Shown here: positions 12,497 to 23,297 of the stretch, in pieces
Position numbering within the stretch: the first letter of the stretch is position 1
How the letters are laid out: every line of letters begins with the position of its first letter
Assembly: GCA_951394405.1 (NCBI GenBank)
Contig: OX596334.1
Location: forward strand, 4,836,001-4,900,000
Direction: 5' to 3'
Length of the DNA stretch: 64,000 nt
Source: Coprinellus micaceus
Lineage: Eukaryota > Basidiomycota > Agaricomycetes > Agaricales > Psathyrellaceae
Notes under the pieces: generated by a model
What the model was told of the DNA's origin: nothing
Database searches by the model: none
What the model saw: the letters and a program-made list of their open reading frames with translations, nothing else
Translations under genes and position numbers: made by a program

Positions 12497-12799
12497 ATGT
12501 TCACAATGACGGGAGCAAACGACAGACCACATAGAATGAGCCCCTCGAGCGGCAAGATCCTCCTCCAGCTCGACATTGCGGGCCTCGAGGCCAGGGCGGC
12601 AGCTCAGCGCCCAAAGTGTGCAGGCAGGGTAATGTCGTCGAAATCGCAAGTGACGAGGTGGTCTTCCGTGCCAATGGGTGACATTTACATTGATATCGCC
12701 GATTTTTGTGCTCAACCATCCAGCGGTTGTGTAGGGGAGGTACGGAAAATTTTGGCGAAGGATTCGGAGGACATGAAACGGGCCGCCGAGACATTGTGA
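12497..12799 (+). pseudogene. Possible C-terminal remnant of a BTB-array paralogue
   Basis: The C-terminal part of this open frame (IYIDIADFCAQ, then GEVRKILAKDSEDMK) resembles the last segment of the BTB paralogues, for example EIVREVFKRELDELE at 33.1 kb and DIVRKVFTDES at 29.2 kb. It has no BTB domain or upstream exons in front of it and no Cys pairs. It is best read as a dispersed fragment; chance similarity cannot be excluded because the matching block is only about 35 aa. Confidence 0.35.
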
Positions 12800-13817
12800 C
12801 CCACTCTTCGTAGATCTGTGGGTCATTAGTACAAGTATATGAGGGGTGTCAATAAGAATTGTCGGTGGATCCATATCTTAAGATATTCGCGCCGAAGGGA
12901 GCATCATGTTGCTTCGTTCTGCCGGCCTCCAGCCGGCCAGCTCGCTATTGAACGTAATCGCGCAAATATAGCCAAGGAAACAGAAGGAAACTGACTGCCA
13001 CATGAGCTTGCGGCGATACTATACACCATGCATTTACGCCGGGGGAAGCCGTAACGTGCTGGTGAGTCGCTGTTTGCGGATCCGACTGTGCAGAAAGTTG
13101 AAAGTGAGAAAAGGGACTCACTGAAGTCGCGACGCTCCCAAGGTGGGCGGCGGGATGTACACCTCTAGATCACTCTGTGGAGCTTGGCATTATGCCCTCC
13201 GCACCCAGGCCTTCGGAGGAAAAGCTAGTAGCCTCGGTCAACCTTGATTTGAATGAATGTCAGGAGCCAGATACGCAGATGACCGACCAATTCCCAAGAA
13301 AACAGCATTGATTTCTCGAGACACCGACAACATCAGGCACTACGTCGACAACACAAACACCACCGCTAACATCACCACCGGCAATACACAATACATGATA
13401 TATAGTCCAAGGTTTCTTTGAGCACACGCGGTAAACGACGAACCCAACATCAGGTCGACGTTCGACGCGTGGAGGATGAAAGACGGTCCGGTCAACGGAA
13501 CGTCATGGGAGAAGGAACGTGGAACGGAAGCAAGGGTCGGAAAGTAAGAACGAGAAGGGGAGGAAAAGCAGGGGATGGAAAAAAGGTGAAGGATAACGCT
13601 AACCATGGGAAGGAAGGAACGCGGAATAAGAGAACCGAAACCCCACAAAGGCCTCGAAGAACCTGAGGCATTCGGAGAAAGGGAAGAGAATACAGGGCAA
13701 ATAAAGGGGACCAAGAAAAAATCAACGGAAAACATCAATAATAGACGCGTCAAAGCTACTCCAACACGAGCACGGTGTTGAACCGTACCCGACAAGACCT
13801 CCTGCATGTCGTCGAGC
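12800..13817. other. Intergenic region downstream of actin
   Basis: A purine-rich 3' flank of the actin gene. The apparent open frame running through 13340-13966 on the minus strand is the read-through of the last actin intron and is not a separate gene. Confidence 0.5.
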
Positions 13818-15326
13818 TTAGAAGCACTCTGTATGCCCAATCCAGTCAGCATCGATTCTTCCACAGGGAAGAGGAAAGGGGAAAGGTACGCACTGCGATG
13901 AACGACACCAGGGCCGCTCTCGTCGTACTCCTCCTTCGAGATCCACATGTTCTGGAAGGTGCTCAAGCTAGCGAGGATGCTACCGCCAATCCAGACGCTG
14001 TACTTCCTCTCGGGAGGGGCGGTGATCTTGACCTAGACGATCGATAGCATTAGCAAGTGAACAAAGGGCAGGGGTAGAAGATATAGGGAAAGGGGAGAAG
14101 ACGGGAAAAGGTGCTAACCTTCATGTTGCTCGGGGCCAACGCGACCAACTCCTTCTGCATCCTCTCAGAGATACCAGGGAACATGGTCGTACCACCGCTG
14201 AGGACGATGTTGCCGTAGAGCTCGCGGCGGACGTCGATATCGCACTTGGTGATAGAGTTGTAGGTAGCCTCGTGGACACCAGCGGCTTCGAGACCAAGGA
14301 GGGCGGGCTGGAAGAGGGCCTCGGGGGCACGGAACCTATGTAGTCCAAGATCAGCTTGCTGGTACAAGTGTAGAGAGTTGCAAGGGCAAAAGAAAACGAA
14401 CCTCTCGTTCCCAATGGTGATAACCTGCCCATCCGGCAGCTCGTAGTTCTTCTCAATCGTCGAGCTCTGGGCGGCCTTCTGAAGCTCCTCCTCGAAGTCC
14501 AACGCCACGTAGGCCAACTTCTCCTTGACATCGCGGACAATCTCCAACTCGGCCGACGTCGTGAACGGGTACCCCCTCTCCATGAGGCACTTAACGAGGT
14601 ACTTCGTAATATCCCTCCCCGCCAAATCCAACCTCTGAATCGCATGGGGCATATGGAACCCTTCATAAATCGGAACCGTGTGGCTGACCCCATCGCCCGA
14701 ATCCAACACGATACCCGTCGTCCTGCCCGAGGCGTAGAGCGAAAGTACGGCTTGGACGGAGACGTAGAAGGCGGGGACGTTGAAGGTCTCGAACATGATC
14801 TGCGTCATCTTCTCGCGGTTGGCCTTGGGGTTGAGCGGGGCCTCAGTGAGGAGAACGGGGTGTTCCTCGGGGGCGACGCGGAGCTCGTTGTAGAAGGTGT
14901 GGTGGAAGATCTTCTCCATGTCGTCCCAGTTGGTGACGATGCCGTGCTCGATGGGGTACTTGAGGGTAAGGATGCCGCGCTTGGATTGGGCTTCGTCGCT
15001 GCAGGGATGTCAGCAAAGGGAAGTGGGAATGGGATCGTGATAACGCACCCGACGTAAGAATCCTTGTTGCCCATTCCGACCATGACGCCTTCGTGGCGGG
15101 GGCGCCCAACAATGGAGCTGAGTATAGATTAGTGGGTGCAAAGGAGGCATGGGGGTTGTACGAAACTCACGGGAAGACGGCACGAGGAGCATCGTCGCCA
15201 GCGAATCCAGCTTTGCACATACCAGAACCGTTATCGACAACCTATGTGGAATGAAAGGTGAGTCACATCCTTGTATCAACAGCGGAAGCAGGAGATACGT
15301 ACCAGGGCGGCCAAATCGTCATCCAT
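13818..15326 (-). CDS. act: Actin
   Basis: A complete actin gene with seven exons: 15326-15303, 15241-15171, 15117-15049, 14998-14402, 14335-14119, 14032-13894 and 13828-13818. They sum to 1128 bp, i.e. exactly 375 aa plus stop, the canonical actin length. It begins [20 protein letters not shown]; it contains [40 protein letters not shown] and [20 protein letters not shown]; it ends GPGVVHRKCF. The last 11-bp exon supplies only the KCF end; missing it would give a false C-terminus. Some positions differ from the usual fungal consensus ([11 protein letters not shown] where EKIWHHTFYNE is typical, [15 protein letters not shown] where YEGFSLPHAILRLDL is typical, [12 protein letters not shown]). 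This may therefore be a second, slightly divergent actin rather than the main one. Cytoskeletal ATPase. Confidence 0.95.
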
Positions 15327-16959
15327 CTTGAACTCTGAGAAACTAGTTGTTGAAGTTCGAAAAGCTTTGTGTCTTTGCTGAACGCTTGCCGAGGTGCCAG
15401 AAGACTATCTGACTGAAGGGAATGGCGAAACGTCGACCTCAACGCTGTCCTTCCTTATACTCGCCCCACCCATTGCCCGCAGCACCCAGGAGCCGAAACT
15501 TTGTCTGCGGTTTCAATAGCGCAGAGCAAAGCCAATAATAGCCAGTAAGGAGTAACGAGCAATAAGCGAGGCCTCCGAATCCACTCGTACGACTTGGGGC
15601 GACGCAGCGAGGTGCTTAGCGCCAAGAATCGACGCGCAGTACGGGAGCGTCGCCAACAGGCAGCTGCGTGGATGGTTGCGGACAGCGGAGGGGCAGCGGA
15701 ACAGGGAGCGAATGGCGTGCTGCGGAATGGCCATTGTCTCGATACCTACCGTAAGTGTCAGTCTCGGTAACGACGTTTAAGTAAAACGCGCTGCGTACTA
15801 TATTCGCCTCGTATCGTAAGGTGTGTAATATGGACTGTTTCTTGGTCATCGAAAGTCATTCGATGGTATTCATCAGCGTTGAGGGAAGATGCCAAGCCCT
15901 GCGGGTTACGAAAAATGTGAGAGTGGGCGATCCCTGCGGGATCGGCGAGACGGCATGTTTGCAAGTCTGCGGATGAAGCCTTCATTAACGGTCATTCATC
16001 GCCGGAACGGACGATGCACCTTCCACCTCTCGGAAACCACCGAGTGCGTCGTAGCGCAGGGCCAAAGCTAGATTTATAGACGTCCTCATGAGGGGGCTGG
16101 AGGTAAAGATCCTTCAAGGATGTTGATTGGATCTGGATGAGGAAAACTACACACCATGAAGTAACCGAGAAGCGCCTGTCACCCACCAATCCCCCTCCCG
16201 TTCTCGACGTCCCGTTGTGCTCTCAGAATCAGTCGTACCGCGCCATCAGCCGTGTAGCATATCCGAGCACATGGCAACCAGAAGGTGGTTCGACTAGCCC
16301 TCCTGGCCGCGGTGGGATTCGTGTCGGTGGGACTCCCTAGCATTCGTACGGTTCAATGGTTGTGGGGGTTTACTGCGCAACACCGTGCGAGTACGTCAGA
16401 AGGTGGCCAATGACTCGAAATCTCGAGCAGGGCGTAGGCATTGGCAGTTCCGCAGACCCATGTAGTACCGAGATGGTGGTTGAAGAAGAGGTCAGCGCCC
16501 AGCCCGTGGCGATGCAACTTCTGCTTGGAGGAGTTTGTTCCACTTTCCATAACGGGGTTCCCGATAATCGACTCGGATGGGGCTTGTTTTGCAAGACTCA
16601 AGTACTCTTCTGTTGAAGTGCTAGGAAGGTGAGGGGGAAAAGGTCTTGGTTGGTGAGTGCCTTTCCGCTGCATGTCGTTTCCCTTGGCCCCGAATATAAA
16701 TAGTCATCTCGGTCAAATCTGGCTTGGCATCAACGACTGTGGGTACAAATGTCCAAGATCGTGAGTGGTCTTTGCAGACCAACTCCAGACATGGCACAAT
16801 TCTATTTACGACGCTTCATAGCCTGATTTTTGCCTTGTTGGAGACCCTGAGTCACCCCCTTCCTGCTTCTCGGTAATGCGGTTAGTCACTATCAATAGCT
16901 ACACTATAAGTTGCCATAGAACTGAACGACATCCTCGCTTTAGCTTAACCCCACACCCG
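15327..16959. other. Divergent promoter region between actin and an F-box gene
   Basis: This holds the actin 5' flank (minus strand) and the upstream region of the F-box gene at 16960. Open frames on both strands between 16350 and 16670 overlap each other and show no family signature; no gene is supported. Confidence 0.45.
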
Positions 16960-18453
16960 ATGTCCAGCACAGTAGCCATCAGCAAACTCGCCGACGAGCT
17001 CTTGCTTGGCATTTTCAAGCTTTCTGTGGAGGAGGCATATCTCCGATGGCACCATGCTTTCCCCATCGAATATCCTACACTCTTCGTCACGACCCCATTC
17101 ACCCTCGCTGCTGTGAGCAAAGGTTGGAGAGCTCTCTGCCTCGCCAACACCTCGGTCTGGGACACCATTTACATCCGATTTCCAGCCTACGAACACGACT
17201 TCGACGACAATTTGCTCATCGTCACGGCCAAGTTTATCGCCTATGTTGACGCTCTCCAGCTTTGGATCGAGCGAGCGGGCGAGCGAAACCTCTCCATCTC
17301 CCTCGAGCTACAGGAGCCAAACATGTCGGTGGACTTTGCTGACGAATCCGCGACACGGATCCCCAACCTCATCCTGGGACGCGCGACGCAATTGAAGCAT
17401 TTGGAAGTCGTCCTCTCAGCCAAGTGGTACCCCCTCTTCAATGGCGTCGAGTTCCCGATACTCGAGAAGCTGAGGCTCTGGACCCCGGAGATGTGGCCAG
17501 CGGACGGCATCTTCGACGAGATATACGAGCTCGAACGAGTTGAGGGTGGCCCGCTCGACCTCACATCCTGCCCACATCTCTCATTTATCGAGATGTGCGG
17601 GAGCTACAGGGATCACAGCCGTGTCATCCTCCCCTGGACCCAGATACGTACGGTACACGCCGATTGGATCAGGCCGCTCGTCTACAGCGAGATCCTCGAC
17701 CTTATGCCGAACATCGAGCGATGCACACTGAGCGGGGACGCAATGTACGAGACTGTCGGCAATTTTCTGGAGGAGGACGCCGCACGATTCGAGGTGATGA
17801 AGAGGAGGAAAGGTGAATGGATGCTCGAGGAGTTGAAGGTGGTTGGCATGGATCGTCTCGTCATCAAGGCGCTGCTCGATTACTCTCCACTATCCCTGAA
17901 GCGGATACTATGCCTCATCCCTGACGGACGATCGCACCATATTGACGATCCAACGTTCCTCCAATCGATCACACCTTTCGCTGCCACCCTGAACAATCTC
18001 ACCATCCATTGGTACTTTCTCAACGACTTCGACTCCCTCGCTGATGCCCTCATTCAGCTAAACTCGCTGGTCTCACTTCAAGTGCGCGTTGGGACGGAGG
18101 ACAGAGGGCTCGACGACGACTTCTTATCCCGGACGCTCTGCAAGTCGGAGGTCTTGCCATCCCTCAAGACACTCGCCATTCGGACAACCGAGCTCCAGTT
18201 CACCTGGGACATTTTCAAGCTCGTCCTCTCCAAGCGGGGGTACCCGAAGGATACCTTAGAAGCCAAATGTGAGGTCATCCAGGATCTGGAGCTCACGGGG
18301 ACCGAACCAAATGGGTGGTTTGAACCTGTCACTCCCGAGAGAGCGGCCCTCCTCAAGGGCTGCCTCAAAGAAGGGCTTCGACTGACGATCGGCTATGTGC
18401 GAACGACCGAAAGCTACGGCAAAGCGCCCCTTTCCCCGTGGTTCCACGGATAA
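16960..18453 (+). CDS. F-box-like protein with leucine-rich C-terminal region
   Basis: Intronless frame of 497 aa starting MSSTVAIS; an in-frame ATG at 16876 would add 28 aa but lacks family support. The N-terminus has the basidiomycete F-box-like pattern: LADELLLGIFKLSVEEAY, then LAAVSKGWRALCLANTSVWD (about residues 10-67). The rest alternates Leu-rich strands and loops (LKHLEVVLSAKWYPLFNGVE, LKRILCLIPDG, LVSLQVRVGT), consistent with irregular LRR-like repeats. The expected role is as a substrate receptor of an SCF ubiquitin ligase; the target is unknown. Such genes number in the hundreds in many agaricomycetes. It is separate in sequence from the F-box-like pair at 10.8 and 19.6 kb. Confidence 0.75.
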   Translation: MSSTVAISKLADELLLGIFKLSVEEAYLRWHHAFPIEYPTLFVTTPFTLAAVSKGWRALCLANTSVWDTIYIRFPAYEHDFDDNLLIVTAKFIAYVDALQLWIERAGERNLSISLELQEPNMSVDFADESATRIPNLILGRATQLKHLEVVLSAKWYPLFNGVEFPILEKLRLWTPEMWPADGIFDEIYELERVEGGPLDLTSCPHLSFIEMCGSYRDHSRVILPWTQIRTVHADWIRPLVYSEILDLMPNIERCTLSGDAMYETVGNFLEEDAARFEVMKRRKGEWMLEELKVVGMDRLVIKALLDYSPLSLKRILCLIPDGRSHHIDDPTFLQSITPFAATLNNLTIHWYFLNDFDSLADALIQLNSLVSLQVRVGTEDRGLDDDFLSRTLCKSEVLPSLKTLAIRTTELQFTWDIFKLVLSKRGYPKDTLEAKCEVIQDLELTGTEPNGWFEPVTPERAALLKGCLKEGLRLTIGYVRTTESYGKAPLSPWFHG

Positions 18454-18872
18454 TTGCGAGTTATACCAACTATCGAACGGTGTAGAAATTGGAGATGAGG
18501 AATGGTTTTACAATGGCGCCATGTGTTTAGACATAGAACATGAGCTCGACAAGGGCATATTTGGTCCCTAGATCATATATGATTCATTTGTGCGCGAACT
18601 TTGGGCTGGCCGCTGGTGAAAGTCAAGCAAAAGTTAGCACTGAACGTTGAACTCCGTACCCAACCCGTACTCAGAGCCCTTCTCTCCATACAACGGGACT
18701 TCCTATAAGGACCTCTCTCTATCTCCCGGGTAGCCCTGTTCGGTAGGATCCAGATTCGCCTAAGTCGATGTGGTCCAATTAAGAGGAGAGCTCCACCAGC
18801 GTTCAAGCCAAAAGTCCCAGCGCTGACTGAGTTTTGATCTTCGGCGTCTGCCGAAGTCGTCGCGGCTGCATC

Positions 18873-19047
18873 GCGGGAGGAATTTCCTCCCATCACTGCG
18901 ACCTCGACCAGGACTCGGATAAGCGCTGCAAGGCCCCAGTCACAGCGGGGGGGGATTTCCCCCCATCATTGCGACCTCGACTGTGACTCGGACAAACGCT
19001 GCAAGGGTCGAGCCACAGCAGGACGAAATTCATCCCACCACTGCACC
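18873..19047. repeat. Imperfect tandem repeat, ~72-73 bp unit, 2.4 copies
   Basis: Units begin at 18873, 18945 and 19018 (third partial). Each starts with a small palindrome (GGAGGAATTTCCTCC, then GGGGGGATTTCCCCCC, then GGACGAAATTCATCC) followed by TGCGACCTCGAC and an AACGCTGCAAGG-like end. A further related palindrome (GGTGGAATTTCACCCC) occurs at about 19288. Confidence 0.75.
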
Positions 19048-19533
19048 TTGTCAACGCTCTCGCCCAACTAGGTTCCCATATCGTCGCCGCCGTGACTCTT
19101 GGTGCTAGTGAGGGCCACGGTGGTGTGTCGTCATGAAAATCTGGCAGAGGGCCGTCATACCGTTTCCGCTGCGCCCCTCCACCTGCGTCACCACCACCGG
19201 TGGTGTGTACCACATTGCTCTATGGTTCTACAGCCGAAGACGCAGGACCCTCGACCCCCCGACTCTGCTCTGGTGAACCGGCCCTCAGGGCGGGTGGAAT
19301 TTCACCCCACGTTGAGGCACCGTTGATGTAGCCGGGTGGCTTAATCTCGACTGGGCTTGATTCTATTGGAGATTTTCTGATCCCTTGTTCATGCTCGGTC
19401 CGCTTCGGTGCATAAATGGGCTGCTTGAGCACTGTGATTTTTTCTACGCCCTCCCTCGGAATGTCTATGGGAGTAAATGGTCTTACGACTGGGCATCTGC
19501 CCTGAAACTTTAGGGCCGGCAACCGTCATATGG

Positions 19534-19541
19534 TATATATA
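19534..19541 (+). promoter_or_regulatory. TATA box of the F-box-like gene
   Basis: TATATATA lies 85 bp before ATG 19619. Confidence 0.5.
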
Positions 19542-19618
19542 CCTCATCTCAAACGCCAGTCCGATTTCTCACCCCCTTCTCTCTCTCCCACCACCACCAC
19601 CACCCCACATCCCCTGAC

Positions 19619-20937
19619 ATGTCCCGCCGGCGAAACAGTTCCCTCTCCCCTGTCTTTCCAAGCCTAACACTCATGCCTCACATCACCACGAGTCGAACCT
19701 CCTCCGTCAACTCCAATGCCAACAGGGGCATCCTCGTCCTCCCCATGGAGCTCATCTCCGCAACTCTCAAGAACTACAAGAAGATCGAAATCCATAGTAC
19801 TGCAAACGAAAGTGCCCCGTTCGTGCTCCCTCGCGACTACTCTATCAGGCCGGGCGTCTTGAGGTCTCTCTCCCAAGTGTGCCAGGTGTACCGGGAGTTC
19901 TTCCTTCCCCTCGCGTACGAGTCACTCGACACATGTCTGCACCCAAAGTCTGGGAATGATACCAGATCGCACCACCGGCATGTAGGCGATGCCCTTGAGA
20001 GAAAATGTGCGGGGATGCTGGTGAGTCCTGGGCTGTGTGAGATGGTTAGGTCAGTCATCTTCAACGTCACGCGTTGAAGAGTACTCACGAGCGCTCGATA
20101 CAGTCAAGTAAATGTCTCGTTGACGACATACAAAGACACAACGGCCCTTCCGCTCTTCATTGCCTGCCTCGCCGCCTTGCCCAACCTCAGAACCATCAAG
20201 ATTCTGCACGCGACAGCCAGCTTGATGAAGCCCATTAGGGATGCTTTCAAGGAGATGCTATCAATCTCCTTCCCCACAGTTCACAATATCGCTATACGAG
20301 AACCTTGCCACGGGTTCATGTTCGCGCTCCCCGAGGTCAGGACGATATGGATGGGGTCGGACCGTGATCCTACTCAGATCGCCACATCGATGATCAACGC
20401 CGGCTGCCAAAAGGTGGAGGTTCTCAGGAACTTCGACCTCTGGGATTCCACTCTCACACGTACATCTGCAAGCCACTCTTTCGTGTCATTCCAGCTTTCT
20501 GATAGTATTTATGCCAGGGCTCCTCAACAAGACGCCAATGCTACGCCGCATCACTCTATCGATTAGCAATGACAAGGTGCGTTTCCCCCTACCATCATGT
20601 TCTTCAAGGCGCGATCCTGTTGGCCGTTCCTCGTTTCATTGCGTCATATCCTGATTCCTAACGTTATATCTAGAAATACTTCGACATTCTCAAGCGCTGC
20701 AAGAAACTGGACACCATCGAACTGAGGATGACCCAGGTATACTTCGAGAAAGCATACCACGAGCCGACCCTGGACCAGCCAGAGGTGGTGGATGCGATCA
20801 AGGCGTGCCGCGCGATTTTGAATGCGTCCCCCAGCACTGAGAGGAAGTCTCTTAGGCTGCTCGAGGTGGGTCCCTCCCCGAGGGCACCCGGCCTAGAGCA
20901 AGGCGAGATGTCTTACGTTGACGTTGGGTTGGAGTGA
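19619..20937 (+). CDS. F-box-like/LRR-like protein, intact paralogue of the 11 kb copy
   Basis: A four-exon model. Exon 1 from ATG 19619 (MSRRRNSSLS) ends ...CEMVR before GTCAGT. The second exon covers VNVSLTTYKDTTALPLFIA through the NFDLWDSTLT segment. A short third exon holds FMPGLLNKTPMLRRITLSIS. The last runs from KYFDILKRCKKLDTIELR to MSYVDVGLE-stop at 20937. No F-box consensus is obvious, but the ILVLPMEL start, the RSLSQVCQVYREFFLPL segment and the Leu-rich body are typical of the degenerate F-box-like families of basidiomycetes. The paralogue on the minus strand at 10811-11689 lacks the middle of this protein. Function is not known. Confidence 0.65.
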
Positions 20938-21607
20938 GGGGTGTATATTTCCGGCGAAATGAGCACTTCCACCTTCGAAACAGGTCGCCCAGGTTCGCGC
21001 CGAGCGTTACGAGGTGAAACATCCTTAAGGTGCAAAATTCAGGTGCTTAGGACTTGGTTTCTGGAGCTATGTAGGGTACCCATGGGCCGGTGTTATATCT
21101 GTCTCGTATATCCCGCAAAGTTCGTGCCTCTTCGTTTACTCTCTACATGTCCGTATCGTGCTTAACAGTCACTTCCCCTCCTGATCGCGCCGTATGACTT
21201 CGGACACTTACTGTTATGACAAGTTGTATATATGATTCCGAATTCGCCAGAGTCTACTTCCATCTTCAGAATTCCTTCGATACAAGTTTTCTCGGCATCA
21301 TCTCAAGTTCAACCCGAAGAAATGATCTTGGGCCGGAGCAACTCGGTCTTGAAACGAGAATGAGTAGTTAGTTCGAGATAACTCTATCGAGACGTGAAGC
21401 TACCGTTCCCAACTGCTCTAAAGTGTGTTATGCATGTGAAGAGCAGTGAAAGAAAAAATTGACACTAATATACCGTCAGTCTGACCACGGAAGATCGATT
21501 CCCAACATTGCGTGCACTTCGAGGTTGTTTCATTTGCGGTATCGGCCCCATCCCCTACCGAGGTACATTATACTAGCAATGCTATAAATATTCAAGACCA
21601 AACTCCC
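20938..21607. other. Intergenic region containing one end of the inverted duplication
   Basis: No gene is seen. From about 21520 the sequence is a reverse-complement match to 47854-47945, beyond the stop codon of the sister gene, so the duplication includes 3' flank. Confidence 0.5.
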
Positions 21608-23297
21608 TTACTCCTTCGCTACTGAGTTCTTCGGGGCGGGCTTCGTCGATTTCTTCGCCGGGGCGGGCTTCGCTGCAGGCTTCTTCACAGGCGTGGCCTT
21701 CCCTGCAGCCTTCTTGGCGGGCGTGGCCTTCGCCGCAGGCTTCTTAGTGGGGGTGGACTTCGTTGCGGGCTTCTTGGTGGGGGCGGATTTGGTCGCAGGT
21801 TTCTTCCCAGTCGCAGGCTTGGAGGCCGGGGCGGGCTTCTTCCCGGTAGTAGGCTTGGAACCGGCCTTCACAGCGGTAGCCTTGCCGGAGGTGGACGCGG
21901 CGGTGATGGGGAGGGGCTTCCCGTTCCCGATGTCGATGCAGTCGGTCTTGTAGGTGCTGGACGCCTTGGAGTTGACGGGACCCTGGAACTCGATGAAGGT
22001 CGTCCGTTCGGCTTCGCTCAAGATCTTGTTGATGCTCGCCGCGTCTGTTCGAGGGTCGTTAGTCATTGGTTGGGGCATGGTGGATCAAGGGCGAGCTTAC
22101 ATTTGAAGTGTTTCGATCCCTTGGGATCGTTCTTTGGGGCACGCTAGGATGTATTGACGTGAGCATCTAGAAGATTGATGGAGCGACGATAGGCTTACCT
22201 TGTCCTTGTAGTTGAACCAGACGAACCCATCGGCGATGACCGGGACGCGCCCACTGGCCTTCGCAGTACAGGTTTCCGTGAGGAGATCCACCTTGCATTG
22301 CTTCCCGGGTGCGTTGGTGAATTTCATGAGGACGGACTGTTCGTTATTGACCGCGCCGGTGAACCTGTACATATGAGGGGGACGTGAGCTAACCGTAGCG
22401 TACCGAGAAAGAGCTGGGTTAACTCACGCAGACGACCTCTCGTTCTTGATCTCCGTGCTCATCGAGGTCTCGGCGGAACCACTGGTTCCGACCCCTGGGA
22501 CACCAACATTGAGCGTGAACTTGACAGAAGACGCGATCGTCGAGGAACCTGCACAAAGGTTCAAGCTCGTTAGCGTATGCTCACAGATACCTTTGAACGT
22601 TCGACTCACGAGTGACGGTCCAGGACGATGTCTGGCTCGAACCCCTCTTGGTCGTGAACGAAATTTCGGAGGTCGTCCCAGTCGATTGGCCCTCGATGTT
22701 GTGCCGGTCGGACACGCACTGGGGTTTCTCTAACCATCCACGAAACAATCATTAGCTCATTAGCCTCCAGCAGCGAAAGAGGGACGAAGAAGGATGCGTA
22801 CCAGTGAACTGGGTCTTGACCTTGGACGTCTTCATGCACACTTGCAGCGGGCGATCGGGGTACTACGGGTGCTCGCCGTCAGTCAGGCGAACCACAACGA
22901 GGAAGTGAGAAACTGCTGACGTCTGAGGGGTTGGTGACGATGTTCCATCCACCGTCGCCCCAGGTATCCTTCGCGTACTGCTCAATCTTCCCCCATGCAG
23001 GCACTGATAGGCAAGTTCAAAGCGAAGTTAGCGGTGTACACGACGCGTCGAGGGCCTGCTCGGTGCACTCACAAGTCTTAATCTGGTTGACATCAACCGG
23101 ATAACACGACAGGGCGTCCTGGCGGGCCTCGAGGTCCAGAGCCTCGAGGTCATCGAAATCGCGCAGGACGATAGGCAAAGCGGTCGACGCTGCGAACATC
23201 GTAGCCAGTACGACGAGACCTGAAGTCTAAGCAAACACGTTAGAGACGACGGCGAAGACGTGAGGCAGAGATGATGACGAACGATTTTGAATGCCAT
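21608..23297 (-). CDS. Secreted aerolysin-like beta-rich protein with histone-H1-like basic tail (copy 1)
   Basis: Multi-exon gene, about 395 aa. The start ATG 23297 (MAFKIVR) continues after a short intron into a hydrophobic signal segment (LVVLATMFAASTALPIVL), so secretion is expected. Next come the short WG motif region (CPAWGKIEQYAKDTWGDGGW), then a long Ser/Thr-rich alternating segment (SSQTSSWTV, then IASSVKFTLNVGVP), then KQCKVDLLTETCTAKASGR and GFVWFNYKDK. This alternation with a central VGxPxxG turn and paired Cys is reminiscent of aerolysin/ETX-MTX2-type beta pore-formers; that is inference, not proof. The last ~95 residues are Lys/Ala/Pro/Thr repeats of 8-10 aa (TGKKPATKSAPTKKPATKST) like a histone H1 tail, ending NSVAKE-stop at 21608. 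Its closest relative is at 46185 in the opposite orientation. Confidence 0.7.

Larger units (their letters stand above)
18454..19618. other. Intergenic region with a short tandem repeat
   Basis: No gene is supported. It carries the tandem repeat described separately and the promoter of the F-box-like gene at 19619. Confidence 0.5.

Noticed and set aside
13340..13966. Open frame overlapping the actin 3' end with a long hydrophobic C-terminus
   Set aside because: It is read-through of the last actin intron; the true KCF end is supplied by an 11-bp exon.
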